Assembly (NCBI GenBank): GCA_905210385.1 | Contig: CAJLWS010000013.1 | Location: forward strand, 1 to 16,189 | Direction of reading: 5' to 3' | DNA length: 16,189 bases | From: an uncultured Eubacteriales bacterium | GTDB taxonomy: Bacteria; Bacillota; Clostridia; Oscillospirales; Oscillospiraceae | In this document: piece after piece, positions 5,781 through 12,271 of the stretch | How positions within the stretch are numbered: position 1 is the stretch's first letter | How the letters are laid out: every line of letters begins with the position of its first letter | Made by a program: the position numbers and the translations under genes | The notes under the pieces: generated by a model | The model's input: only the letters and a program-made list of their open reading frames with translations | Told to the model about the DNA's origin: nothing | Databases searched by the model: none

Positions 5781-6752
5781 CAGCATGGTAATGGTCCCGG
5801 AGGACAGGGTGAGGATCTGGCCGTCCCCACAGCGGATGACCAGAGCGAATCGGTCGTTGATATCCGCAGCAGTGCCGGTGAGATCCTGATTGTCCCGCTG
5901 GAAGGTTACCCGGCGGCCCAGGGTGACGCAGCTCTCCCGGTAGCGGCGCAAGTAGTCGCCCCGCTGACCGGGGAAGGCCCGGACCATCTCCTCCAGGGCG
6001 GTCAGGATACAGGCGGCTAGGTGATGGCGCTCTGCGGTGAAGCCTTCCAGGGCCAGGGAGGTGGCAATGCCGCCCAGTCCCATAGCCTGAAATTCCTCGG
6101 TAGTCTGAGTGAGGTTGATGCCTGCGCCAATGACCACGTAGTCCGGTTCACCGCTCTCTCCCAGCAGGGACAGCTCAGTGAGGATGCCGCACAGCTTGCG
6201 CTCCCTCAGGTAAAGGTCGTTGAGCCATTTGATTCCGGCATCGGCACCGCAGGCGGTCTGGATGCCCTCCCGGAGAGCCACTGCCACCCAGCCGGTGAGG
6301 GTGAGCAGCTCTTCCAGGCTGGTTTTAGGGCGCAGCAGGACGGACAGATAGAGACCTTGACCTTTGGGAGAGGAGAAGGAACGGCCACGGGTGCCTCTGC
6401 CGGCGGTCTGTTCCTCCGCCAGCAGGACGGTGCCCTCTGGGGCGCCAGCGGCGGCCAGGGCCTTGAGCCGGGTGTTGGTGGAGTCCACGCTGTCCAAGGC
6501 CTGGATTTTGCCGGAGAACAGGCTGCCGTCCGGCAGCAGGGCGTTCAGATAACCGGCGGACAGGCAGGGTGGGGGGCCAGCCAGCCGGTAGCCCAGCCGG
6601 GTGGAGGATTGGATGGGCCAGCCCGCCTGACGCAGCTGGCTGATCTGTTTCCACACTGCCGCCCGGGTGACGCCCAGGGCGCGGCTCATCTCCTCGCCGG
6701 ACAGCCAACCGCTCTGGCCGGCGAGAAGGGAGAGAACAGAGGTTTGATCCAT
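5778..6752 (-). CDS. birA: Bifunctional biotin ligase / biotin operon repressor BirA
   Basis: A 324-residue protein with the full BirA layout. An N-terminal winged HTH (about residues 3-58, LSGEEMSRALGVTRAAVWKQI) is followed by the catalytic biotin-protein ligase domain with GRGTRGR (118-124), SSPKGQGLYLSVLLRP, KWLNDL (175-180; the family usually has KWPNDL, so Pro is replaced by Leu), KLCGILTE and GAGINL, and a C-terminal SH3-like domain. It makes biotinyl-AMP, biotinylates carboxyl-carrier proteins and, with the HTH present, should repress biotin genes. The start has GGGAG about 10 bases upstream. It follows the HtrA-like gene by 55 bases, with a hairpin in between, and precedes niaR. No biotin synthesis genes are in the window. 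Confidence 0.93.
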   Translation of the reverse strand: MDQTSVLSLLAGQSGWLSGEEMSRALGVTRAAVWKQISQLRQAGWPIQSSTRLGYRLAGPPPCLSAGYLNALLPDGSLFSGKIQALDSVDSTNTRLKALAAAGAPEGTVLLAEEQTAGRGTRGRSFSSPKGQGLYLSVLLRPKTSLEELLTLTGWVAVALREGIQTACGADAGIKWLNDLYLRERKLCGILTELSLLGESGEPDYVVIGAGINLTQTTEEFQAMGLGGIATSLALEGFTAERHHLAACILTALEEMVRAFPGQRGDYLRRYRESCVTLGRRVTFQRDNQDLTGTAADINDRFALVIRCGDGQILTLSSGTITML

Positions 6753-6795
6753 GGCGAGACGCTCCCTTGCTGGATATTTGGGGGGAAAGAACCGG

Positions 6796-6821
6796 CCTCC
6801 CGGCCCGTCAGGGCTGGGAGG
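6796..6821 (-). terminator. Hairpin at the end of the HtrA-like gene, overlapping its stop codon
   Basis: CCTCCC (6796-6801) with GGGAGG (6816-6821), and GCCC (6803-6806) with GGGC (6811-6814), form a compact stem whose loop holds the TGA stop (6810-6808). On the minus strand it is followed by a weak TTCTTT tract. It probably acts as a partial terminator or attenuator before birA. Confidence 0.45.
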
Positions 6822-7377
6822 TAGCGGTAAGGCTGTCGTAAAGGATGACGGACACCTTGATCTTCTCCCCGTCCCGCAGGACGGTGAGCTCCACCGGATT
6901 GCCCACGCCGGTGGCGTAGAGCACCCGGGTGAGCTGGTAGAAGGTCTGGAAGGGCCTGCCGTTTAGGGCGATGACCTCGTCCCCCGGCTGGAGGAGCCCC
7001 TCGGCCGGGGAGCCGGGGGTGATCTCCGAAATGACCACCCGCTGACGGCCCTCCACGGTAGAGATGTCGCACAGAACGCCCAGGGCGGGACGGCAGGTGT
7101 CCCCGGTCTGGATGATATAGTTGAGGAAGGGCAGGCTGTCGGTGATGGGGATGGCCAGGCCGATGCCCTCGGTGACCACATCGTCGGTGACACCGGTGAT
7201 CTTGGCGGAGGTAATGCCCACCACCTGGCCGTAGGCATCTACCAGCGCCCCGCCGGAGTTGCCCGAGTTGAGGGCGGCAGAGGTCTGGATCAGGGTCATG
7301 TCGTGGCTGTCCACCTCCACTTCCCGGGCCAGGGAGGAGACGATGCCGTCGGTCATGGTGCCGTAGAGGTAGCCCAT
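6808..7377 (-). CDS. HtrA-like protease, C-terminal half (catalytic Ser and PDZ)
   Basis: A 189-codon fragment beginning at an in-frame ATG (7377) that is internal to the ancestral gene. It carries the trypsin-fold second barrel with the nucleophile motif LNSGNSGGALVD, then a PDZ domain from about LGVLCDISTVEG to VSVILYD with the substrate loop-like ITPGSPAEGLLQPGDEVIALNG. No Shine-Dalgarno sequence precedes 7377, and the ATG lies inside the conserved AIGNPMG motif. Independent translation is therefore doubtful, and the fragment is better read as the tail of the disrupted gene. Confidence 0.6.
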   Translation of the reverse strand: MGYLYGTMTDGIVSSLAREVEVDSHDMTLIQTSAALNSGNSGGALVDAYGQVVGITSAKITGVTDDVVTEGIGLAIPITDSLPFLNYIIQTGDTCRPALGVLCDISTVEGRQRVVISEITPGSPAEGLLQPGDEVIALNGRPFQTFYQLTRVLYATGVGNPVELTVLRDGEKIKVSVILYDSLTATSQP

Positions 7378-7392
7378 GGGATTGCCGATGGC

Positions 7393-8037
7393 TTAGACCT
7401 GGTCGCCCACCTGGAGCCGGTCGGAGTCGGCCAGCCGGGCGGGGGTGAGGTCCTCCGCCTCCACCTTCAGCACCGCCAGATCCAGCTCCTCATCGTAGCC
7501 AATGAGTATCGCGTCGTAGACGCGCTGGGTGGTGAGGAGCATGACCTCCAGGGCGGAGCACTCCTCGATGACGTGGTAGTTGGTGACGATATAGCCGTCG
7601 CTGGTGAGAATCACCCCGGAACCCACGTTGTAGGAGCCGCCGTGGTCCGCTTGGACGCACACCACCGAGGGGAGCACCTGCTGGTAGATTTCCTGGGCGG
7701 TGAGAAGCTGCCCGGAAGGCTCGCTCAGAGAGATCTCCACATTCGGATCAGGCTCTCCCCAGGGCAGGTCCTCCGGCGACCACTCCTCCGCCTGGGGTCG
7801 GGAGATGGAGTTGCTGGGGATTGTGGGAGGATCGGCCTGCTGAGGGGCCAGGTACTCCGCCAGGGTCAGCATTCCCCAGAACGCGGCCAGGACCAGCAGG
7901 GCCAATCCGGCCAGGCAGCCCAGGGCGATCAGCAGCGCGCGCCCCCAGTGCCTGCGCCGGGGGAGATCTGAAGAGAGGAGCGGGGAGGAGCTGGGACTGG
8001 GGCCGGTGGGCCAGCGGTAGGATAGATGGTTCTGCAT
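7393..8037 (-). CDS. HtrA-like protease, N-terminal half (anchor, catalytic His and Asp)
   Basis: A 214-residue fragment. A short basic cytosolic head (PRRRHWGR) leads to one membrane helix (about residues 34-56), a Pro/Glu-rich extracellular linker, and the first barrel of a trypsin-like S1C protease with SVVCVQAD, GSGVILTSDGYIVTNYHVIE (catalytic His in TNYHV) and ELDLAVLKVE (catalytic Asp). The ATG at 8037 is preferred over an adjoining GTG at 8040 because AGGAGG lies 6 bases upstream of the ATG. Translation stops at TAA 7395-7393, before the catalytic serine, so the product would be an anchored but inactive half-domain. Confidence 0.75.
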   Translation of the reverse strand: MQNHLSYRWPTGPSPSSSPLLSSDLPRRRHWGRALLIALGCLAGLALLVLAAFWGMLTLAEYLAPQQADPPTIPSNSISRPQAEEWSPEDLPWGEPDPNVEISLSEPSGQLLTAQEIYQQVLPSVVCVQADHGGSYNVGSGVILTSDGYIVTNYHVIEECSALEVMLLTTQRVYDAILIGYDEELDLAVLKVEAEDLTPARLADSDRLQVGDQV

Positions 8038-8072
8038 CACATACCTCCTGAATGGAGCGGCTGGGGGACTGT

Positions 8073-8087
8073 CCCGCCAAAGGCGGG
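8073..8087. promoter_or_regulatory. Small GC hairpin between the histidine kinase and protease genes
   Basis: CCCGCC (8073-8078), loop AAA, GGCGGG (8082-8087) in the 83-base gap after the kinase. No T-run follows, so it is more likely an mRNA processing or stability stem than a terminator. Confidence 0.35.
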
Positions 8088-8120
8088 TTCCGGAACTATC
8101 ACCTGAGGGACGGAGCCTGG

Positions 8121-9539
8121 TCAGGCCAGGGTGAGGGTGAAGGTGAACGTGGTCTTCCCGTCCTCACTGGTGCAGGTGATATTTTCCTTGTGGCTGTTGA
8201 GAATGGTCTTGACGATATATAACCCCAGCCCGACACCGTCCCGGTCGGCGCTGCGGGAGTGGTCCGTCTTATGGAACCGGTCAAAGATCAGGGGCAGTTC
8301 CTCAGGGGAGATGGCCTGGCCTTCATTGCTAATGGAAATATAGGCCTTGGAGCTCTTGGTGGTGATGGAGATGCGCAGCGGACCGTTTTCCGGAGAGAAC
8401 TTGGCGGCGTTGTCCAGCAGGTTGTAGCACACCTGGGTAATGGCATCCTGATCTCCCCACACCTGGACGGGATCGTCAGGCAGATGGGCATCCACGTTGA
8501 GATGCTTGGCGTTGATCTTGTTCTCCAGGCTAACCAGCACCCGCAGCATGGTCTCGCAGATGTCGAACTGTTGCTGGGCGGCCCGCTCGTCCGACTGGAG
8601 CCGGGACAGGTCCAGCATGGAGCGCACCAGCCGGGACAGCCGCCGGGTCTCGGAGGAGATGACCTGGAGGTATTGCTTTTCCTTCTCCGGCGGGATGGTG
8701 CCGTCCAGGATGCCGTCGGCAAAGCCGGCGATGGTGGTCATGGGGGTCTTCAGCTCATGGGATACGTTGGCGATGAACTCCGACCGCCGCTGCTCGCTCT
8801 TGGACAGGGAGTCGGCCATGGCGTTGAAGGCCTCGGCCAGCTCTCCCACCTCGTCCCGGCGGTGGCCCACGTCTACCCGGACGCTGAGTTCCCCGTGGCC
8901 GAACTGCCGGGCGGCGGCGGCGATCTCCTTGATGGGCTTGGATTGGCGCATACTGGTCACCGAGCTGATGATGGCAGCGATGAGAATGACCGCAGTGGCA
9001 GTGATCAGGAAGAGAGAAGAGATATCCTGCCACATACTGCTGATCTCCGACGCCTCACAGGACACCAGCACCAGGCCCTGGAGGGTGGCGCCGCTCTGGA
9101 TGGGCAGCGCCACCAGGTACCGGGGCCGCTCATACATCCCGCCCAGGGTGGTGGCCCCCACGAAGGAACCGCCCACCACCTCGGACACGATCTGGGTGGG
9201 GATGGAGCGGCTCTCCAGCTCCAGAAGCTCATTGGCCCCATCGGTAGCGTAGACTACGGTGCCCTGGGCGGTGCTCACCATTACATGGGTGTCCGTAGCC
9301 AGGGCCAGTACGCTCAGCTGCCCCTGAAAGCCCATGTCCTGCCAGGAATACTGCCCGTTGGCGTTGATATATTCGGAGGTGTAAGCGGCGATGATGTTGG
9401 CGCTGCGCCCCATGGAGTCCTGCTTTTCTTGAATGGCGTACTGGTAGCTCAGTGTGGCGAAGGAGGCGCCCAGCATCAGAAAGGACAGAAGGATCATACC
9501 GGCCATAGTGGCAAACTGCCGGCCGTACATGGTTTTCAC
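8121..9539 (-). CDS. Membrane sensor histidine kinase (HAMP, HisKA, HATPase_c)
   Basis: A 472-residue two-component sensor. A membrane helix at about residues 12-33, an extracellular sensor region of about 135 residues, and a second helix at about 174-194 are followed by a HAMP domain (about 195-247). The HisKA motif NVSHELKTPM has phosphoacceptor H261. The ATP-binding domain has an N-box (CYNLLDNAAK), an F-box (FDRFHK) and a G2 box (GVGLGLYIVK). The G1 position reads SNEGQAI rather than DxGxG, a variant seen in some kinases. The start is GTG at 9539, overlapping the response regulator stop as GTGA. GAGG lies 10 bases upstream, whereas the ATG three codons on is too far from it. The signal is unknown. 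The downstream HtrA-like gene suggests envelope stress. Confidence 0.93.
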   Translation of the reverse strand: MKTMYGRQFATMAGMILLSFLMLGASFATLSYQYAIQEKQDSMGRSANIIAAYTSEYINANGQYSWQDMGFQGQLSVLALATDTHVMVSTAQGTVVYATDGANELLELESRSIPTQIVSEVVGGSFVGATTLGGMYERPRYLVALPIQSGATLQGLVLVSCEASEISSMWQDISSLFLITATAVILIAAIISSVTSMRQSKPIKEIAAAARQFGHGELSVRVDVGHRRDEVGELAEAFNAMADSLSKSEQRRSEFIANVSHELKTPMTTIAGFADGILDGTIPPEKEKQYLQVISSETRRLSRLVRSMLDLSRLQSDERAAQQQFDICETMLRVLVSLENKINAKHLNVDAHLPDDPVQVWGDQDAITQVCYNLLDNAAKFSPENGPLRISITTKSSKAYISISNEGQAISPEELPLIFDRFHKTDHSRSADRDGVGLGLYIVKTILNSHKENITCTSEDGKTTFTFTLTLA

Positions 9540-10225
9540 TGGGGATTCACCTCAAACTTGTAGCCCACACCCCAGACGGTTTTCAGCGACCATTGGTCGG
9601 ACACGCCCTCCAGCTTCTCCCGCAGGCGCTTGATGTGCACGTCCACGGTGCGGCTGTCCCCGAAGTAGTCAAAGCCCCACACCTCGTCCAGCAGCTGGTT
9701 GCGGGTAAACACCCGGTTGGGAGAGGAGGCCAGGTGAAACAGCAGCTCCAGCTCTTTGGGCGGGGTGTCTACCCGCTTGCCGTCCACCAGCAGCTCGTAG
9801 GAGTCCAGATTGATCACCAGCTTATCGAAGGTGAGCTTGCGCTCGGCGGGCTGGTCCTCGCCGCCGAATCGGCGCAGCACCGCGTGGATGCGGGCCAGCA
9901 CCTCCTTCATCTCAAAGGGCTTGGTGATATAGTCGTCCGCCCCCATTTCAAGACCGGACACCTTATCCTCCAGTTCGCCCTTGGCGGTGAGCATAATGAT
10001 GGGGACCTTGGAGGTCTCCCGGATCTTTTTGCACACGGACCAGCCGTCCATGCCGGGCAGCATGATGTCCAGCAGGACAAGGTCGGGCTGGAATTGGTGG
10101 AACTCGTCCAGCCCGGACAGCCCGTCGCCGGCGATCTTGCACTCCATCTGCTCCTTTTCCAGATAGATGCGCAGCAGGTCGGCAATATTCTTGTCATCTT
10201 CCACAACCAGGACTTTGGTAGGCAT
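9536..10225 (-). CDS. OmpR/PhoB-family response regulator
   Basis: A 229-residue response regulator, partner of the overlapping kinase. The receiver domain has the acidic pair VVEDDKN, phosphoacceptor D53 in LVLLDIMLPGMDG, T80 in MLTAKGE and K102 in ITKPF. A winged-helix output domain (about 125-226) carries PPKELELLFHLASSPNRVFTR, VWGFDYFGDSRTVDVHIKRLR and VWGVGYKF. The ATG at 10225 is chosen because AAAGGGG lies 8 bases upstream. A GTG three codons earlier would sit on the ribosome-binding site. It has its own promoter with palindromes in and near the spacer, suggesting autoregulation or a second regulator. It is transcribed first in the run through the kinase, protease, birA and niaR. Confidence 0.93.
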   Translation of the reverse strand: MPTKVLVVEDDKNIADLLRIYLEKEQMECKIAGDGLSGLDEFHQFQPDLVLLDIMLPGMDGWSVCKKIRETSKVPIIMLTAKGELEDKVSGLEMGADDYITKPFEMKEVLARIHAVLRRFGGEDQPAERKLTFDKLVINLDSYELLVDGKRVDTPPKELELLFHLASSPNRVFTRNQLLDEVWGFDYFGDSRTVDVHIKRLREKLEGVSDQWSLKTVWGVGYKFEVNPQ

Positions 10226-10274
10226 GACCGGCACCCCTTTCGTGGCTTCCGCCTGGGAAATCGTAATCGATAAG

Positions 10275-10303
10275 ATTATAGCGCAATTTGCGGGATTTGT
10301 ATA
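10275..10303 (-). promoter_or_regulatory. Promoter of the two-component operon
   Basis: On the minus strand TATACA (10303-10298), a 17-base spacer and a perfect TATAAT (10280-10275). The start would be near 10268, about 43 bases before the response regulator ATG. Confidence 0.7.
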
Positions 10304-10323
10304 GATAAAGTGTAAATTTACAC
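10282..10323. promoter_or_regulatory. Two palindromes at the two-component promoter (possible operators)
   Basis: GTGTAAATTTACAC (10310-10323) is a perfect 14-bp palindrome just upstream of the -35 box. CGCAATTTGCG (10282-10292) is a perfect palindrome around one central base, lying inside the -35/-10 spacer. The first contains TGTAA half-sites like those bound by some OmpR-type regulators and may be an autoregulatory site. The second would block RNA polymerase if bound. Confidence 0.45.
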
Positions 10324-10341
10324 CCGTTTGACTGACCAGGG

Positions 10342-11511
10342 CTACAGGACATAGCTGTGGTCAACCTGGATGACGGCGTTGTAGCGGGGGTCCTGCTCCT
10401 GGAGCATCCCGGTCAGGCGCTGTTTGACCTCCTCGTCGGACAGCTTAACGTCATAGGGGACCACCACATCAAAGATGAGATTGGTGTGCAGCGGGCCGGC
10501 GGTGATGCGGAAGTCATGGATGGTGAGGGCGGGGCAGATCTGGGCGGCCAGCTTTTGAGTAAGCGCCCGCAGCCGCTCTACCTCCGGATTGCCCACCTGG
10601 ATGGGGTCCATATGGATGACCGCCTCGATGTGGAACTTCTGGTTGAGTTCCCGCTCGATGTGGTCAATAACATCATGGACCTCCAGAACATTGGCATCGG
10701 CGGCCACCTCGGCGTGGACGCTCATCATCCGCCGCCCAGGGCCGTAATCATGGATGACCAGATCATGGATGCCCACCACCTGCCGGTGGCTGAGGATCAC
10801 ATCCTCAATGGCCTTGACGGTTTCCGGTTCCGGAGCCTGCCCCAGAAGGGGGTCCAGGGTGGACTTGGCTGCGCCGAAGCCGGCCTTCAGGATGAACAGG
10901 GCCACCAGCAGACCGATCCAGCCGTCCAATGGAAGGCCAGAAAAATGGGAGACGGCTAGGCCCACCAGGACGGCCCCGGTGGCCACCGCGTCGGAGCGGG
11001 AGTCCACTGACGTGGCCCGCAGGGCCTCTGAGGAGATGCGCTTGCCCAGGGCGCCCTGGAACCAGCCCATCCACAGCTTGACCAGGATGGAGGCCGCCAG
11101 GATGCCCGCAGTGAGCGGGGTGAGCAAGGTGTCCTCGGGATGGAGGATCTTCTCAAAGGAGCTCTGGCCAAGCTCCACCCCCACCAGCAGAATAAGCAGG
11201 GAGACGATCAGGCCGGCCAGGTATTCCGCCCTGCCATGGCCGAAGGGGTGGTCTGCGTCCGCCTTCTGTCCCGCCAACCGGAAGCCCACCAGGGTGACCA
11301 CGGAAGAGGCGGCGTCAGAGAGGTTGTTGAAGGCGTCGGCGGTGACGGAGATGGCGCCGGAAATTAGTCCGGCGGCCAGCTTGCCCGCGAACAGAAGCAG
11401 GTTGAGGGCGATGCCAATGGCGCCGGATACCACGCCGTAGCGCTGCCGGACATCTGGGTTTTCCGTGTCAGTATAATTGGGAATAAACATGCGGAGAATG
11501 GTGTTGAGCAT
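10342..11511 (-). CDS. Cation diffusion facilitator (CDF) metal efflux transporter, Mn-type signature
   Basis: A 389-residue CDF transporter with six membrane helices and a large cytosolic C-terminal part. Key regions are TADAFNNLSDAASS, HPFGHGRAEYL and VDSRSDAVATG. The transport-site residues read N62/D66 on helix 2 and D170/D174 on helix 5. This Asn-Asp-Asp-Asp set is typical of manganese CDFs (MntE type), whereas zinc transporters usually have a His in helix 5. The C-terminal domain (about 210-300) has the metallochaperone-like fold pattern with DLVIHDYGPGRRMMSVHAEV. An extra tail of about 90 residues is present. The start has GGAGG 9 bases upstream. A promoter lies about 160 bases upstream, leaving a long leader. 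Mn specificity is inference; the family call is firm. Confidence 0.92.
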   Translation of the reverse strand: MLNTILRMFIPNYTDTENPDVRQRYGVVSGAIGIALNLLLFAGKLAAGLISGAISVTADAFNNLSDAASSVVTLVGFRLAGQKADADHPFGHGRAEYLAGLIVSLLILLVGVELGQSSFEKILHPEDTLLTPLTAGILAASILVKLWMGWFQGALGKRISSEALRATSVDSRSDAVATGAVLVGLAVSHFSGLPLDGWIGLLVALFILKAGFGAAKSTLDPLLGQAPEPETVKAIEDVILSHRQVVGIHDLVIHDYGPGRRMMSVHAEVAADANVLEVHDVIDHIERELNQKFHIEAVIHMDPIQVGNPEVERLRALTQKLAAQICPALTIHDFRITAGPLHTNLIFDVVVPYDVKLSDEEVKQRLTGMLQEQDPRYNAVIQVDHSYVL

Positions 11512-11670
11512 GGGAAAAGACCTCCGGAATTATGGTTGTGGCAAGGAAGCTGGGCCTGTGGAGAGAGCCTGCCAAAAAGGGAAGGAGAAGCCGCGCGGAC
11601 CTGCATCAACTGGCCAGCCATTGGCCAAAGCCGGCCTTCTCTTCTGGCGAGGCCCTGGTCTAGTCATTTC
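11512..11670 (-). promoter_or_regulatory. Long structured leader of the CDF transporter mRNA
   Basis: About 160 non-coding bases lie between the predicted start and the ATG. They include a TGGCCA/TGGCCA stem (11611-11616 with 11622-11627), a possible bulged AGAAGGCC/GGCTTCT pairing and, on the RNA strand, a UUUUU run (complement of 11574-11578). The arrangement could be a metal-sensing attenuator. I could not find the conserved GGGGAGUAG-type core of the yybP-ykoY Mn riboswitch, so no known class is assigned. Confidence 0.35.
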
Positions 11671-11676
11671 CCATGC

Positions 11677-11705
11677 ATTATATACAACACTGCGGGAAAA
11701 GACAA
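11677..11705 (-). promoter_or_regulatory. Promoter of the CDF transporter gene
   Basis: On the minus strand TTGTCT (11705-11700), a 17-base spacer and a perfect TATAAT (11682-11677). Confidence 0.68.
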
Positions 11706-11722
11706 CGCTAACTGAAGTAGAA

Positions 11723-11747
11723 CCGCCCCGGGAGATACCCGGGGCGG
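11723..11747 (-). terminator. Terminator hairpin after the mltG-U32-GNAT operon
   Basis: CCGCCCCGGG (11723-11732) pairs perfectly with CCCGGGGCGG (11738-11747) around a 5-base loop. It begins 11 bases past the GNAT stop. The following minus-strand tract is TTCTACTT, a weak U-tail, but the 10-bp GC stem and position support termination. Confidence 0.7.
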
Positions 11748-11758
11748 AAGAAGAACAG

Positions 11759-12256
11759 TCAGAAGGTGAGAGCGGGCAAGGTCAGACGCATCTGGTGCCA
11801 GGCCACGCCGCCGTGTTGGGAGGAGGACATCCCCTCATCTCGGAACCCAAAGCGGGCATAGTAGGGAACCAATGCGTCCTTGCAGGTGAGCACCAGCCCC
11901 TTCCGGCCTTGCCTGGCTGCGTCCTCGATCACCTGGCGCAGCACTTGAGCAGCGCAGCCATGGGACCGGGACTGGGGCGTGGTGCCAACGCCGAAAATCA
12001 TCTGCCAGGCGCCATGTTCCCGATGGACGCTGGAGTCGTGGTACATCCAATCAGCCAGGTCGGGCTGATCCGTGACGGGACCATTGACATAGGAGACCAG
12101 ATGACCGGACTGCCACAACAGCCAGAAATGGTTGGGATAGACCGCCAGCCGGCTGCGGAGGGCATCTAGCCCTGCCGCCTCCGCAGGAGGAAAGCACAGG
12201 GCTTCCAGCCGGGTCAGGGCATCCAGATCGGCGTGGTAGGCGTGGCGGATCTCCAA
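11759..12256 (-). CDS. GNAT family N-acetyltransferase
   Basis: A 165-residue acetyl-CoA-dependent acetyltransferase. The N-terminal EIRHAYHADLDALTRLEALCFPP is typical of GNAT proteins. The acetyl-CoA binding stretch IFGVGTTPQSRSHGCAAQVLRQVIEDA corresponds to motif A, though its usual R-G-x-G-x-G/A core is altered to RSHGCA. YYARFGFRDEG is the standard motif-B end. It resembles the serotonin/arylalkylamine acetyltransferase branch in having CFPP near the start. The start is a TTG at 12256 with AAGGAG 9 bases upstream. No ATG is available at the right place. It follows the U32 gene by 15 bases, so it is the last gene of an mltG operon. The substrate is unknown. Confidence 0.88.
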   Translation of the reverse strand: MEIRHAYHADLDALTRLEALCFPPAEAAGLDALRSRLAVYPNHFWLLWQSGHLVSYVNGPVTDQPDLADWMYHDSSVHREHGAWQMIFGVGTTPQSRSHGCAAQVLRQVIEDAARQGRKGLVLTCKDALVPYYARFGFRDEGMSSSQHGGVAWHQMRLTLPALTF

Positions 12257-12271
12257 GAGAACTGGCTCCTT

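Larger units (their letters stand above)
6808..8037 (-). pseudogene. HtrA/DegP-like membrane serine protease gene interrupted by an in-frame TAA
   Basis: Two open frames in the same reading frame (8037-7393 and 7377-6808) together encode one HtrA-type protease of about 409 codons. They are separated only by TAA at 7395-7393. Reading across it gives VGDQV-stop-AIGNPMG. Relatives normally have Tyr or Val before AIGNP, so TAT/TAC to TAA is the simplest change. The upstream half holds the membrane anchor and catalytic His and Asp. The downstream half holds the catalytic Ser and PDZ domain, so neither half alone can be a protease. All other parts look intact, so the lesion is recent, or it is a sequence error. 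The gene follows a histidine kinase in the same direction, matching HtrA-type genes attached to WalRK-like operons. Confidence 0.75.

Noticed and set aside
7393..7395. Programmed readthrough or stop-codon recoding in the protease gene
   Set aside because: TAA is used as a normal stop by mltG, the Lrp and the PTS genes here. There is no selenocysteine element, and UAA is a poor readthrough codon.
8259..9563. Plus-strand open frame over the histidine kinase
   Set aside because: Antisense shadow of a gene with all kinase motifs intact.
11512..11670. yybP-ykoY manganese riboswitch
   Set aside because: Fits the gene context, but the conserved core sequences were not found by eye, so only an unassigned leader is reported.
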